This document shows positions 27,821 through 42,400 of a DNA stretch of 64,000 nt, piece after piece. The stretch covers positions 8,137,501 through 8,201,500 of the forward strand of contig NC_066316.1 in assembly GCF_022539315.1 (NCBI RefSeq). The letters are read 5' to 3'. How positions within the stretch are numbered: the stretch's first letter is position 1; each line of letters begins with the position of its first letter. The notes under the pieces are model-generated. The model was given only the letters and a program-made list of their open reading frames with translations. It searched no databases and was not told the DNA's origin. Source of the stretch: Serinus canaria (taxonomy: Eukaryota; Chordata; Aves; Passeriformes; Fringillidae). The position numbers and the translations under genes are program-made.

Positions 27821-27838
27821 CTGCCATCAGAGGGCACA
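27821..27838 (+). promoter_or_regulatory. CTCF-like motif
   Basis: CTGCCATCAGAGGGCACA closely resembles the CTCF core consensus, with CCA, CAG-AGGG and GC spaced correctly. It lies in the long intron about 1 kb right of the GC-rich patch. Motif resemblance alone does not show occupancy. Confidence 0.35.
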
Positions 27839-30050
27839 GCAATGTGACCTCTCCTGCTCCCTGAGATGCCAGCTCAGCACAGTTGGTGAGCTGAGCCCAT
27901 GCACCACTGCCAACAGGTCCACATCTGTGAGCACAGGGGACACTTGGTCTTTGTGTCACATTTTTTTGCTGGTCTCCCCTTGCTGTGATTTCAGATGCCT
28001 TGAAGGAGCCAGATGGGAGGGGGATTTTGCAATGTGGGCAGCTCTCCGTGGTCTAGCCATGAATACAAACAGTGCACTTAACCCAGCCATCTGTGGTTCA
28101 TGTTATTCTTACTCTGGATCACATTTATCCATTGTGCAAGCCCACCAGACTCAACAGAGATACAACAGAATTGATTTGGCCCAATCTGATTCCAGTCCTG
28201 CAGCTAAATGAAGTTCTAGAGTGCTGAATCTTCTCCATAAAGGTGACAGGGAAGTGTAGTTCAAATTTGCTGACCCTGGTTCCTGCAGTAGCAAAAGAAG
28301 ACAGCAAGGGACCAGCAGACAGCAGCAAATAAACTCTTTCCAGTGAGATCAGCTGGAGCTGCCACTGCAAAATCTGCCACTGAACCTGCACCTGGAGTCT
28401 CCCATGCTTTTCCAAAAACCACAGGGTATTTTTTACATTAGTGGTGAAATCTGTGGCTTATCATCATCCAATTCGAAAATTAAAGTGTCTTAGGGGTTTA
28501 AAGGGATTAGCATTTATTTTCTAAAGTATTCTGTCTTTGGAGAATTTATTCCCTGAAGTTCTTACACTCTCTGAGACATTAAGTGCCATCACATTGTTAG
28601 TGTTTCCCGTGCCAGAGCTTGTTTCTCAAATCCCCACTAGCTTCAATAAACACTGACACCAAGAAATAACATTCAGCATGTGTGTTGCAATGTGTGCTAC
28701 GTTACAGCTGGCCACGCTGTCTCAAACTGACTTGCAATTTAATTCCCAAGCAAGGAACTTCATTGTGCAGTATATGGAAAATGTTGCTGTTATGCAAACC
28801 TCTGTTTTCTGACAATAGCCAGTAAAGCCACTTCCCTCCCTCAATTTTATATCCTGGAAATATTCTAATTCCGTTGGTTACGCCATCAGGAGCTCTAGCT
28901 AGCTTTCCAAAGGCATCTGCTCTCCAGAAGATCAGCTGTGTGTGGTATGCAACCTTCAGAGCTGCCCTCCTGGTGTGATTTCACTGAAGTGCTCCCTGCA
29001 GATGGAGCACCTGGGAACAGCCACCAGCTGGAATGTGACACACACACAACAGTCCTGGCCTTTGCCTGAGGATTAATTCCCTTTAAATGTGTAATAGCTC
29101 TAAGGGCATGCTAAAAAGAAGAATATTCTTGCTTTCCTCCCCGTGGGGTATCAAGGACACATACCCACCAGCTGGAAAGGGGAAAAATGAACACTGCAGC
29201 ATCTTAATTCAACAGGCAAACTGGGGAACATGTCAGTGTATCTGATGAGAGTGGAATCCAAACACCATTAGAGCTGCTAGAGAATGCTTGGCATCACTTC
29301 ACACAGTGCCTCTGCACCATTCAATGACAAGATGGTTTGGGATGGTTCAACAACCCTGCCTGGGATTTCCTGGGACCTATCACAGCCTAAGATTCCTTGA
29401 TGAAAGATGTATACAACCTTCCACAGACTGTCCAAATGCAGTTGCTCACTTTGAAAGCTGCTGCCTCCTCACTTTAACATAATCAAAGCTGTACTCCCAT
29501 CTCCTGGCAGCTGCTTGTGTCAAAGACCTGTGAATCACTTCTACAAGGAGAAAAAGTAATTAGTTCTCAGACTGTGTTTCATATAAACTATGGACAGGGA
29601 AGGAGTGTGGGCCCTCTTGTGCAGTTTGTACAGTCCTTGCTCTTCAGGGACCGCCCGCATCTCCTCCTGCACCCCTGCCTCTGCATTCAGCTGGGAGAGA
29701 GAGGACTTTGGGTTTGGTGGGGATGCAGGAGTCAAACACCACCTGCCCTCCCAGGCCTCACGACATGCATACAAACAGGAAGGCAGATTTTGCTTTAGTT
29801 GTGTATGGGCTTTTTGTTTCAGCTGGGGCGGGGAGGGAGCACTGGCGTTCTCCGATTGTTCCAGGCAAGCCGAATCGGCTTACACGCTCTGCCCTCCTGG
29901 CCTTTCTTTCCATTCAGCCCCACTCTCAACCCGGAGAAGCAGCTCTTTCAGCAGACCCTTGGCCCACTCCTGCAGGTCTAACACGAGCTCTGCCTTGTTC
30001 TCACAGCCCCCAGCTCTGGCATCATCAGGTAGCTGAGACTCTGAGTTTTC

Positions 30051-30063
30051 TTTTTTTTTTTTT
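30051..30063 (+). repeat. T13 homopolymer
   Basis: A run of 13 T in intron 2, preceded by TTTTC. Nothing else notable surrounds it. Confidence 0.9.
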
Positions 30064-33000
30064 AAAGTACATTTCTAGGCTTCTGCCTGGCAGAGAACAG
30101 ATTGAAAAATTGTCCTGAGTGTGACTTATAGCATGGAAGCCAGGAAAACAATCAAATGAGCCCAGCACTTCCAAAAACCTTGAAACTTTTGGTAGTTTTT
30201 TAGGCAATCCTCATTTTCTGGGAGAGCTTGAGTTGGCAGTGTTTGAACAGTAAATGCATGACTGAGGGAATTGCATCGCTGATGCACTTATTGGCCTTGA
30301 CTCCCCATCCTGCTACAGGCACTGATCCCTGCCCTCTCCACTGCTGGGGGATCCCAAGCCACCACAGAAAGGATCAGAGCTATCCCAGCAGGGAGCACAG
30401 CCTGCTCTGATGCTCAGCCACTGCCAGCCCCTCTCCTCCACCATAAAAATATCTGTATCCTGTCCACACTATGAGATCCATCCTCCAGTAACACTCAAAT
30501 GACAGCAGGCCAGAAAAATGCTTACAAATCTGCCTGTTTCAGGTGAACCCCAGGATTTTTCCATGAATGGAAAAGATCTTTCCTACAGCCCCTGCCCCAA
30601 AGAGGCTGGTGTTAAGAAGTTTGCCATCCCACACAGTAGCATCTATGCTCTCCCTCTTTTGTGCCCAAACCCACACAAGGCATGGAGAGGAGGGGCTCAG
30701 GAGACAGTGAAGGTAAATCTCAGCAAAGGAGGCTCCACTCAGTCACCCAGGGATGAGGAAATGGCACAAAAGTGTCTCAGCCAGGCAGAAAACACAGCAG
30801 GGAACAGTAAACTCAGCCATGGCTCATGGGACAGCAAACACATGTGTTCCTTCCCCTCTGCCTGGGGAACTCTGTGGCACATTTTGGCTACAGCAAAGTG
30901 ATTACCAGCTATTTGCTCATTTTCCTTTACTGAATCACTTGAATGAGACCAGTGTGAGTGTCAGGGGAGTGAAAGTCTGTCATTCAGCTGTCTGCAAACT
31001 CTGGCCTCTCTGAAGATTTCTAGATCAGATCTCAGGGCTTCAGGAGTTTGGGTTATTTTTCTTCTGGGGAAGATGCCAGTTATCTACAAAACCTACAGCT
31101 CTTATTAATTTGATACCACAGGTTTCAGTCTGAATCACAGCAATGTGTGGTTGACCTCAGAATAAACTAAAGAACTTGCTCCATGGCATTAGACTTAAGG
31201 GTTGGCCAGCATGGGAGCTGGATTTATTTTTTAACACCAGAGCTCAATCAAAAAACTAGGGGAGAGGAAATGTTCAGGTTGGGCTGGACACAGCTAAGAT
31301 CATGGGGCTGAGAAAGAAAAACTCCACAATGTCTCATCTGGAGCCAAAGCAAAAGGAGGTGTTTCATTTTGGGTTATTAAAGTCCTAAAAAACCTTTTCT
31401 CTTCTCTTCTTTCAATGTGTTTTAGTGGTGAGGTCAACTTTTAAGTGAAAAATGCCCTTTTGAATCAAATCTACATTTCAAATACTTGCAAAACATAAAC
31501 AAACCATCCCCAAAATGAAACAGTTCATTCTGAAAGTGTCAGAATGACATGCACTGCTATTTTTAACATCCCTCCTTCTTCCCCCACCTCTGTATTTTTT
31601 TTTTTCTAGGCCAGAACTATTCAGAAAATGTGTTTGAATTTGTGAATCATTTTGACTCCCCCTCTCCTCTGACATTTGCTGGAAAATCTATTCTCTGCCA
31701 AAAAAACTGTTCTTCCAGATCCAGCCAGCTCCTACAATCTCCTGTCCTGCCAGGGTTTGTCTGGGTCTGAGGCTCTGACTGCCCTGGGGACACAGAAGAG
31801 GAAGAGCAGGCCAGGAGGGCAAACCCCAGCCTCTGTCCAGGCAGTGATGGGCTCTGAAAAAGCTCTGAGCCACCCTCTCTTGAGGCTGAGCAGGGAGCTG
31901 GGCTCCAACAGAGGCCACCACACAGAAGGAGTTCCTCATCAGGCTGTGGCTTCCAGGTATGAGGAGAGTGCTTAGAGTTTTGGTTCTCTTGGAAAAGTCT
32001 TGCATGCAAAGCCATGTCCCTGAAGGTGAAGTGGATGTACCATAGAGGATTGGAGCTGTCTCCTACCAAAGTTACAGAAAATTTTGATTTGGATTCAGTC
32101 AAGACGTGAAGGCTTGCAGTGCAATGTAGAGGTTTGATTCTTCGTAGCCTGGCAATTCACAGAACCATTTTTGCCTTTGCAGTGCAAGTGTAAATGTTAC
32201 TGCTCCCATTTGGGCATGTCTTGCTACTACCCCGAAACTTTTAGTAAGTGGAAAACTTGGATCTCTTTCAGTCCTCACATCCAACCTATCTGTAAGTCTT
32301 GCAGATTTTTTCAGGATAGCATCCCTAAAAGAGTCTTTCCAGCCTATCCACCCAAACAAAATTCACTTTCTGGGCTCATCACATCACATTCCCATTTCTC
32401 ATCTCAACAGCCTTTGCTCTGCAAAGATCCATCAAACTCATTGCTGAAAGATGGCTTTTTGAATCTGTCATTTGGCCCTTCTGTGGCTCTCAGCCTCCCT
32501 ACCTTGATTCCTTCTCCTGAGGTGCATCTCTGAGCTCCTTGGCTTTTCCTTCAAGACTGTGATTTATTCTATTCCCATCACTTCTTATTTCAGCACTGAA
32601 AGGTCAACTCCTGCGTATGCTCAAGCATGAGATCAGCCTATATTAAACAGGCTCCTCTGAGCTTTCTCCCTTCTGGGAAGGGTTCCCATCCACAGGAACA
32701 AACCTGGAATCTGGAACTGCCTCCTGAGCCGCCCAAATGCTCAAAAACCAAATACCAGAGTTGGTTGGGATGTATGATATGGAGAAGACAATAACAGACC
32801 AGGTGGCATCGTGCTACCTCTGCATTTCCCTCTCATTAACATCCCAGCCTCTGGCCAATGTTTTGGTCACTTGTGACCACCTGGACTCCCCTGCTGCTTT
32901 CCTTGGCTCAGAAAAGCCATTCCAGCAATACAGGGTAACGTGAGAAAACAGAGACCTGAGGAGAGAGGCCAAGTCTTTTCTCCTAAAGGTGAGACATAGA

Positions 33001-34063
33001 TGAGGGGCTGCTAATGGAGGAGCTGAGCTAGTCCTGCCTTCAGACCATTTGTTTTAATCTGCTGAGCAAGGTGGCTTCCACAACAGCCAGACAACATCTG
33101 CTCCTCCCTCCTCTGAGAGTCTGGTTCAGTTTGGAGATGCTTTTCTAAAAGCTCATCTTGAATATGAACTTTACACAATTTTTCTGTCAGTGATTGTACA
33201 CCTTGCTCAAAAGCTGTGACACACACTGTTTGTGTGTGAAGGTGGGAATGTGACATCCAGCTTCTGTTTGCTTTGCAAAAAGATCAAGGTTAGTTCCCAC
33301 TCCACTAAAAGCGCGGAAGGGAAACACAGGATTTGTCAAGCAGAGATAAACTGAATTGAGAGCATTTTATACACAAATTCCTAGGATAAGGTTAGAACAA
33401 TGGAGCTGGGAGAGTACACTTGTCAAGGCTTTTTCAAACAATCCTTTCTCCCATATTCTTTTAAAGTACAACAGTAATTCAGGTGGATAGAGATAAGCCA
33501 CCGTTCTAAAATCTCTTTCCTTTGTTTCCTTTCTGGCAGCCCTGGTCTCCACCCCAGCAAGACATTCCTCCCAGGAACCCCAGGGTGGAGGGCTGTCAGC
33601 TCCAAGTAAATATGGCTCCAAGGAGAGATAATAATTAATGCCCTCTTTCTGAAGCTGCTTTGGCAATTACAGTTCCAAATGCCTCCTACTCCTGTGACCA
33701 CATGCCTTGCTTCCAAGGTCAATCCATTAATAGCAGCCCAAGACTATTTAGAGTCTAGGGGTGCAGTCCTGGCAAGGGCATGATGAGATGGTGGGACTGA
33801 AAGGCCAATGCAGGAATGCTCATCTCTTCTCCTCCCACTTGGAGGCACTGCTCATCCCTTCTTCTGCTGCCATAACAAGCACCTACCTGGGCTGTGCACA
33901 CTAGCTGTTATCCCACACTCCATCTGCAGCAGCACCCAGAGGTGGGAATACCATCCTGGGATTGTTCATGGTCATTTTGTGTGGGTACCCAGAGCAGTAC
34001 AATGCACAAGGTGATGCTGAACTGGCCTCAGTGCAGCTAAGATGATGCTGTACAGGCATGGGT

Positions 34064-34081
34064 AAAAAAAAAAAAAAAAAA
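34064..34081 (+). repeat. A18 homopolymer
   Basis: An uninterrupted run of 18 A in intron 2, with no recognisable retroposed sequence beside it. Confidence 0.95.
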
Positions 34082-36398
34082 TTGGCTCCGTTTCAGAGTT
34101 CAAAGAAATATTTGAGCCTATGGGCACTGATTCAGGCTCATCTCTAATTATGTCCCAAGTTCAGCCTTTAAAACCAGTTCTTTAGTCCTCAGTAAGGGTC
34201 ACTTAGCAGTTGTTATTACAGTTTCTTGCCAATCTGTTGTTGGATTTTCCACTTGACATTATTAAGGGATTAAGTTGTTTGTCTCATCATCTTTTATCTG
34301 TCCTGTTCAGTTTCCTAAAAACAGACTTTAGCCAGACCAGAAAAGATAGGAGAAAGAAAAAAAAGCCCAGCATTTTCAAGATATAATCATGGTTTTGGAT
34401 TTGCCATTATTATTGTTTAAATTTATTACTTTGGATATGTAAACTTTGCTGACTCCTTTAATCTGGAATGTATTAAAGAAAGCATTAGGCTCTACAACAA
34501 GTCATTGGATTACACTGCACCGATTCAGCTACAGCTGTGGAAGAAATATATAACAGGAGATCCCGTGGAGTTATACATTTCAGACTGAGCTCATCAATTG
34601 CCATAGAGAAGACAAAAACAAATGTAGCTGAGCCTGGAAAGAATGTTGCTAAAATTGGAGAAACATTTAATGTGAGTAGCCTAGGGGTGCAATAACTTTG
34701 CCTGTAATTTAACAAAACCCACCCACGTAAAACATACCAAGAGAGATTACAGATTGGACTCTCTGATCTGCAGTCTGCCAAGAAAGCAAACCTGACTTTT
34801 TTCCCCTTCCTGCAGATGCAGGTTTGAATGGTCCCTGCAGAGTGTTAAACATATATTACCCACAACAGCAACCATATTACACTTGGACACGTTGCTAATT
34901 CTCCATCTGGCTGCTCTGTACCTTGCCTGCAGTGGGAGGACACCCCTGGATAACTAATGGAGCTTGCAGCTGCCAGCAAAGCAAGTCCTATGGTCCACAT
35001 GGTGAGAAGGAGCCTGCTCACCTCCTCCTTCCTCCCACCCCTTCTTGGAGCCCGGGTCTCCTCTCTTTTGTGAGGAACCCCTGGGCTTGTACTTCAGTAC
35101 CCCTTTCATGAAAATGTTTTGAATGCATTTAGCTCAATGGGATAAAAACTATTCCTACGCCTTCCCAAAATGCAGGTCTGCAACCAACAAGGCTCAGTGG
35201 TGAGCTGAAGGCCAACCCTGGCTCCTGCCCTTCTCCTGAGTGGCAGGGATCAGAGATTGTTGAGCAAGAAACGAGAGAAAAACACTCAACCCTAAAATGC
35301 AGCTTCCAAAAAAGCCTCCCTGCAGAACTTTCCATTTATAAACCTCCTGTCTCCAATGGCTCCGAGGCACTGTGCCTGTGAACGGGCAAACCCCCCCAGA
35401 GGGACTGCACCTCTGGTTCATTAATTCAGCTTGAGGCTGGATTCACCACAAGATGTAACTGGATACATGCAGGAGTGAGCAGGGCGAAAAACGATCAAGG
35501 GCCAAACCTGCAGCAAGCTCCTGCTGGCTTCAGCGAAGCTACAACAGCTTTTATCAGCGTTTTATCTGACCCTAACAAAAGGAGCAAATTGTTTAGCAGA
35601 GGAAGAGGGTTCTTTGATTCTATCTTGCTGCAGATGAATTGCCCAAGCAAGGGCAAAGGGACAGGAAGCAAAGGGGGAGGAGAAAGAGCTGATGCTGAAG
35701 GTAGGTGCTGCCATTGCTTAGCCCTTGCTAAACAGCCCCTTCTGCAAATGCTGATGGGGTGGGAGGAAAGAGTTGTGTCATCTCCTTGCCATGGCCATTC
35801 GACCAAAATGCTGCGCTGGTCACTCCTGGTGTGGATATACTGGTCCTCATTATGGCTGCAGGGAGTTTTGTGACAGCAAAGACTGCAGGCCCCATGAGAC
35901 CTCCCTCTGCTTTGCATAGTACAGGAACCCCATTGCCCAAAATCCCAAGTACAAGACTTAAAGTCAAGGATGAAACCCTGGGAAAAACTCACATCAGTTC
36001 AGCGAGGTCCGTGCCACGGCAACCCCAGGTGCCAACATCTCTGCAAATCAAGTGTGTGAAGCAAACAGTGAAGAGACAACCTGATTCTGTCCTTTGAATC
36101 CAACTCATTAAAATGTCTGCAGGCATGTCCCTCCTGAGCACATCTATGTCTTTCACAGAGACGAGGGATGCTTTACTATTACTTAAAACCACAACAGTGC
36201 AGAATGCTAATGAAGTTCCTGTTGTGTAGCACTGATCAGATACTACACTGTACTGCTTACAAGAAGTAGTTGTAAGTGCTAAGCACTTGTTGTTTCACCC
36301 CCTAGTTCGCCTTCCAAAAGCAATCCTTGTGTTTTGACCAGCAATAAATCTTATATCTAAAAGAAGACTTGAATTCCTTCTACTGGCTTGTCCCTTTT

Positions 36399-36421
36399 CC
36401 CATGTCACTTCCCATGTCACT
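36399..36421 (+). repeat. 12-bp tandem duplication
   Basis: CCCATGTCACTT is followed immediately by CCCATGTCACT, shortly upstream of an A22 run. Confidence 0.85.
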
Positions 36422-36445
36422 AATGAAAAGAACTCTCTTTACTAC

Positions 36446-36467
36446 AAAAAAAAAAAAAAAAAAAAAA
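36446..36467 (+). repeat. A22 homopolymer
   Basis: An uninterrupted run of 22 A in intron 2. The sequence to the left has no gene-like or SINE-like features that would make this a retrocopy tail. Confidence 0.95.
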
Positions 36468-39400
36468 GAAAAATCACTTCTTTCTTTTCATGGCTGGAAT
36501 GTATGAAAAGATTGAAATAAGTACTGAGAGAGGGAAGAGTCTAACATGGGTCTTAGCAGCCTGCAGCAGCTCCAGACTCCAATATTGCCCATCTCTGGAA
36601 ATTAAGGTCAGAAACCACTCTGTAAATGCATCCATGGCTGACAGCAGTGATGAGGATCTCCACAGGCACACAGCTGTGACAGCAGCTCTGGGCTGAGCTC
36701 CCACCCTGCCTGGGAAAGACGGAGCTGCAGCCTGCATCTTCCAAAGGCTTCCACCAATTCCCACTGCATTCAGTGCATGCACCCAGATGGAAACTTGCAG
36801 CTGGAGACCCCAACCTTCTGAAGGCACCTGCACCAATTCATGCTGAAAGGCACTGCTGGATGAGCATCCTGTTACAGAGCAAGCTGAATTCTGCTGCCTA
36901 AACACTGATTTAAAAGCCAGCCACAGGCATTTGCTTTTGAGCCTGGTAGACCTCAGACTGAATCAGCTTTCTGAACTACTTGCAGCTGTTGTGCAGGCTA
37001 TGCATGACCTGGGTTTTTATGTGTAGGAATAAAAATGAAATTCCAATAAATTTTATAGAAGACATTTAGAAACAGATTCCTCTGTCTTAAAGCAAACTCT
37101 TGGGCTAGTTGTCAAGATCCCTTTAGAGCAAGGGAGAAGAAAGCTATGTTAGGAGAACCTTAGGATGCCTGAGGAGACATACAGCAAGGCTAAGCAAGAT
37201 GAAGCCATAAAAGGGCCATTTCAAGTGACACAACAAGTGTGGAAGCCACCATTCCCCAAAAAGTCACATTTAAGAAAAGGGATTAGCTGCAAAGTTACTC
37301 AGTGATTTGAAAATGTTAACATTTAGTTTTCACTAAATGTTAAATATTAACATACCTTTCTTAGAAAGCTTGGCTGGGCTTCATTGGAAGAAAGCAGGTC
37401 AAATTTACTGCACAAATTTACCAACTGGTATAAACAAAATAATCTCTGACCATTACAGAAGACTGATCTTAGCTGAAACGACATTTAGTGTCATCCGTAG
37501 ATGCCATTATTTCTGTAGTGAGCTAGAACAGAATTACATGTAAGGAAAACATTAGCTCAGCAGAGGCTTTCAGCCATCACATGACACGTGAGAATTCAGT
37601 GCTGCACTAATGTTTTCTTCACATGCAAATCTCTCCTAACACATCACAGAAATCATATGGAAAACATGAGACAGGTGCTGACTACAGTTTGGGTTTTGTC
37701 ATTGCAAGCCTCTAAAAAGGTGAAGACAAAACTCTGAAGTTTCCACTGATCCATGAAATTTGATCTGCGGACGTTCAGTTTTCCATCCAAAGGATCCAAA
37801 CAGGCAAAGCATCCTTCAATTCCCACCAGAAGAGGTGGAAATCTGGCTCTTTTCAGAGCTGGGGACCCTAAGGACGATGGCCCTAATGTTTGTTCTTCCT
37901 GCATCCCAGAAGTACAGGGGCAGGCTTATTTTGCTACTTTCATGGATGCTTTCAGCATGAAATTTTTTTGAGAAACAAAATATGCAAGAGACAGCAGCTG
38001 TGCTAAAAAGTGAGTCCCTCTATGAAAAGGATCTGCTATGTGCCGTGTAATTCCTGCCCTGTCAGTCATGGAGAATGTGCAGAGAGAAGAAACCCTTCCC
38101 AATGAGCCTAAAAGTGCTGAAGAAAACAGACTTGAATAGCACCATATGTCTCTCACTGGGTTATGGCAGCATCTTCACTTGGCCTCCGTGGGTGGGAGCC
38201 CATAAAAAAGCTGCTTATTCCCTGAGAAGGTCACGTGAGTAGGTAGAGGATTAGCTATGGAATAGGGAGTGGTGCTTTGTGAAGTCCCTGGAGTGCACAG
38301 CCTCTATCCACAAAGAACCCGAAGCTCTGCCCAGCCCTCTGAGCACCAGGGTGTCCCCATCCCATCCCAGCAGGCAGAACACGCCCTGCTGCCAGGTCTG
38401 CTGAGTGTGCTGCTCCGAAAGGAGAAACCCACAGGTGCCCACCTCATTCCCCTCTCCCTTCCAGCCTTCCTGCAGCAGGGAGACTCCATCCTTTGGCAGC
38501 TCACCAGGTGTGCTAAGCATCTTCCCTTTCAATGATGTGCTTTACAAAAAGAACAGTCGCTCTTCTGAGTAAGCCAGCAGGGCCCCAATACACCAGACAT
38601 TGTATTGATACTAAATCAGAGATACCACTCACAAGCTCATAAGCTTAGGAGCTTTTAAGACAAACACAGTGGGAGTAAGGAGTGAAACACATAAACACAG
38701 TTGGCATAAAGATATATATTCACAGGGCTTGCATGTACCATGGTTTCTGTTACACGGAGACTTCCTGATCACAGTGACAGCTTGGAAAGGGAATGAAAGC
38801 ATATTTAATTTGATTGATTTTTATAGGAACAAATCAGGACTCCTGTTGTCAGCTTATGCCTTGGAACATCTCAAAGAGAAATAAGCAAAGGTCCCAGAGG
38901 CCCTTGGCTGACACTAGGCCTATCGAAACTTGGCTCCTTTCAGGACTGCATTAACAGCCATTGTGAGTCAAACAAATAAATCAATTAAAAGAATGCCTGT
39001 CATCAGCACTGCCGTTAGCTTTTTCCAAAAGTCCTTGCCATTTCGCACAGGTTAATGGAAGTCTCTTCTTCTGAGAAATCTACTCAGCCTGCTGAAAGGA
39101 GCAGAAGTTTCACAGAGTACCAAGGCCCCTGATTACTATTCTGCTGTACATCCTTGCATTTCCACAGCAGCTGTGGGAAAGCCAGGAAGAGGAACACTGC
39201 AGTGTCTTGCACTGTTTTTCCAGGAAGGGGTTCCTCTCCCCCCCAACATGTCATTTTTCTACAGTACGTGCTTGCTTGCACAGTTTCTGCATTTCCCTCC
39301 ACTTGTCTGTTGCTTTCTCTCCAGTTTTGGAGAAGCTGACAAACTAGGGAATTTAGGTCAGTGACAAGGACTCACTAATGACCAGCTTTGGAATATCTTT

Positions 39401-42400
39401 TGCTTAAGGGGCGCAGACAGTTTCCAAGAGTGGGACAAGTCTCCTGCTGCAGAGTACATCCTGGTTATCAGCTCTTCCTTGGGAAGAGCCAACAGAGCCC
39501 CCAGAATGGCAAAACTCACACTCTGCTATTTTTCCAGTTGAGAAGTCAGTGGGAGTCACAGCTAGAACATATCTTATTTTAGGTGTGAAATCTCCTCAGG
39601 AGATTGGGCTGCCATTTCAGGCTACCTGTGCCACTCAGAACCTGGGACAAAGGAGCACCTTCTCCCTTCCCTACACACCCAAACTTCTGTGATCAGCCAG
39701 GAGGGGAGAAATTCTCCCCCTCGGCAGGAGACAGAGATGGAGGCAGGTGCCTTCCAGCAGTCTCTGCATCCTCCTGCCTCAGGTGGTTGGTGAGCAGAGG
39801 CCTCAGGTCAGCTCCTTCCCCAAACTGCCCGTGCTGGTCACAGGGGGTGCGCAGAGGGTGCTCCCCTGTGGCATTTCCAAACCACAGTGTCCCCATCCCA
39901 ACGTGCTGCCCGGACAGCCCGTCCCTCCCACACAGCCCCAGAAGTGCAATCGCTCGAGTGTCTCTGAAACCATCAATAAACAAGCGTGGGGTTTCTCTGG
40001 CAGCAGCCCACAGCCCGGGGAAAGCCACAGCTGCAAAAGCCCTTACGTGGAAGTTTACTCAGACCTTAAGTGGATTTGCAATTAAACAACAAAACGTCAC
40101 GTTGCTCTTACTGTCACTGCACTTCACGAGTCTGCAACCACTGTGGCAGGGTCACTGTCCCCTGGTGCTGTGCAGCCCACTGAGCACCAGGGCACTCCAG
40201 GGACAGGGACAGCACTGAGCAAACTGTTTCAACAAACAGACGCAGAGCCCGTTTCACTCACAGAGCTGCTCCGGGTCACAGCGTCCAAAAACGTGGCCAC
40301 AGTACCTCCTTCCCTTTCATTTGGCAACATGATTTTCTTACTGGCCAGTTTTCAGGCCTGAACACAAAGTTTCCTACCTGCAGTACAAAAGGAGGACAAG
40401 TCCATGCCAGCCGGAGGGATCTGCCTGTTTCCCCGGGATGTCAGGAGGAACTACAACAGACCGCCGGACATCCCTAACAGATCTGCTAAACCAGCCAGCC
40501 TCCAAAAAGGAAGGGCAGGAGCAGGCCTGCTGTTTATCAAATCTGTAAACATGCTCTGTGAGATGTGCAGCACAGCCTGTATCTGCAGCAGGTTCCTGCC
40601 GCTCCTCATGACCTCTCCTGCAGGTACAACAGCCTCCCCTGTGCCAGCAGTGCCCAGTGCAGACAGGCAGGGCTCTCTGCCTGCCCTGAGTTTATCTACT
40701 CAACCCACAGGCACCCACAGGCACCTTGTTGATTTCTTTGGGCTGAGACCTCCCAGGATTTGACTAAAAGCAGGAGTTGTGGAGAGAGCTTCTCACACAT
40801 TCTCCCTCATTACACAACTCATTTCCAGACCATGTGCGTTGCTGAAAGGAAACAGTGAGTTCATGAAAACAAATGAGTGTGCAACCTGACACTGCTTCAG
40901 TAGCTGCCTTCTGCTGTCGTTATGGATTTACAAGATACTGCCAACCAGTACACAAAGCTGGGTGTTATTTATACGAAATCAATTTTGACTTACTGGGCAT
41001 TTGCACATGAGCCTGCTGAGATGTTGACTATAACCTGCCAAAGTCAGTGATCAGCCCTGCATGGGACCCGTGGAGCCCAGTGGAAAGTATCACTATAAAT
41101 TAGCCTCGCTGCCCCTGCTGAGACTCCAGCACTGAAACACAAAATCAAGTGCACCTCCCCAGGCTGCCTGACACATTTTGGACCACATCTTCGTCTTCTT
41201 TAGCTTGAGTAGTCCCATGGAGCCCAGCAGTTACTCTGATCTTAGACCTGATCTGAGCTCGCTCTGATCCAGAGCTTTTAGCAATACAAATGAGCCTTGC
41301 CTGTTCACTGCTGAGCCACCGGCCTGGCTGAGCTCACTGCAGGCCACGGGAGGTTGTGCAGAGTCAGCCTGAGGCTCCAGGAAGCTTTCCACAGGAGCAT
41401 CAGGCATGCTTTTACCCATCAATGAACTGTTTTCAGCAGCAAATCAGTGGGATCTGGCACTAGGAACAGTCATTAGCACAAAGAATGGAGCAGAGATTAC
41501 TACAGCTCATGCACATAAAACCAGCAGAATTTAATCAGCAGAGGGATTGTAGCAGCTCCCAAAGGGAACAAGCTGATTCATCAGCTGAGAGCCCCAAAAT
41601 ACAAAACTGTCTGCAAACACGATGAACTACAGGCTCATAACTTTGTTAACTGCTTTTACTCAGCTGCTGCTCCATCCTGAGCAGAACCAAGCCTGGATTC
41701 TTGGAACAGGACAAAAGGAGTACAAAAGAAGAGATACTTATTTCAGCCTGCTGAGTGTTTTACAGACCACAGTCTCAGTTCTTCCAAGTTTGATGCCTTC
41801 ATTTAGATGTTTCCCTGCACTAGTTTTCCTTGTGTCATTGCATTTAGCAGGAGTTTCACTACCGTGTGCTTACAGGAAATTAAACATAGTGAAATACATC
41901 ACTGAAAGTTCATGAGCCTTTGTTAAACTCTTTAAACTAAGGAGGCACTGGGTTGTCCTGTATGTTTCAAGGTTTGTAAATGGGAGGCTCCAGTGCTGGG
42001 CTAAAATCAATGTAATGTCTCAGAGCTGGATGAGAGCAGAGACCATGTGCTGGTTGGAGAACCTCGTGATGGGTGCCCTGCACTGGGTTAAGGTGGTTCA
42101 AAGCCCTCTGGACAACTGGTGTGACAGCTCAGAGCAAAACAGGCTCTGTGAGATGCACTCACACATGCAATGAACTCCCCTAGTGACACAACAAATCCCA
42201 TGACTGTCTCATGCCTTTGGAGAATGCCTCAGAGCTCTCCTCTCTGAGGAGACCTTTCTTCTCTAAGGGTAGCACAAATCATCTCAGGCGATGATTTCTC
42301 TCGCCTTAATCCTCACAACAAGTTCCACAACAAAGATCCTGAAACAAATGAACTTAATATAAATACCTAATAAAAATATGCTTATCTAAAATATAAGGTG

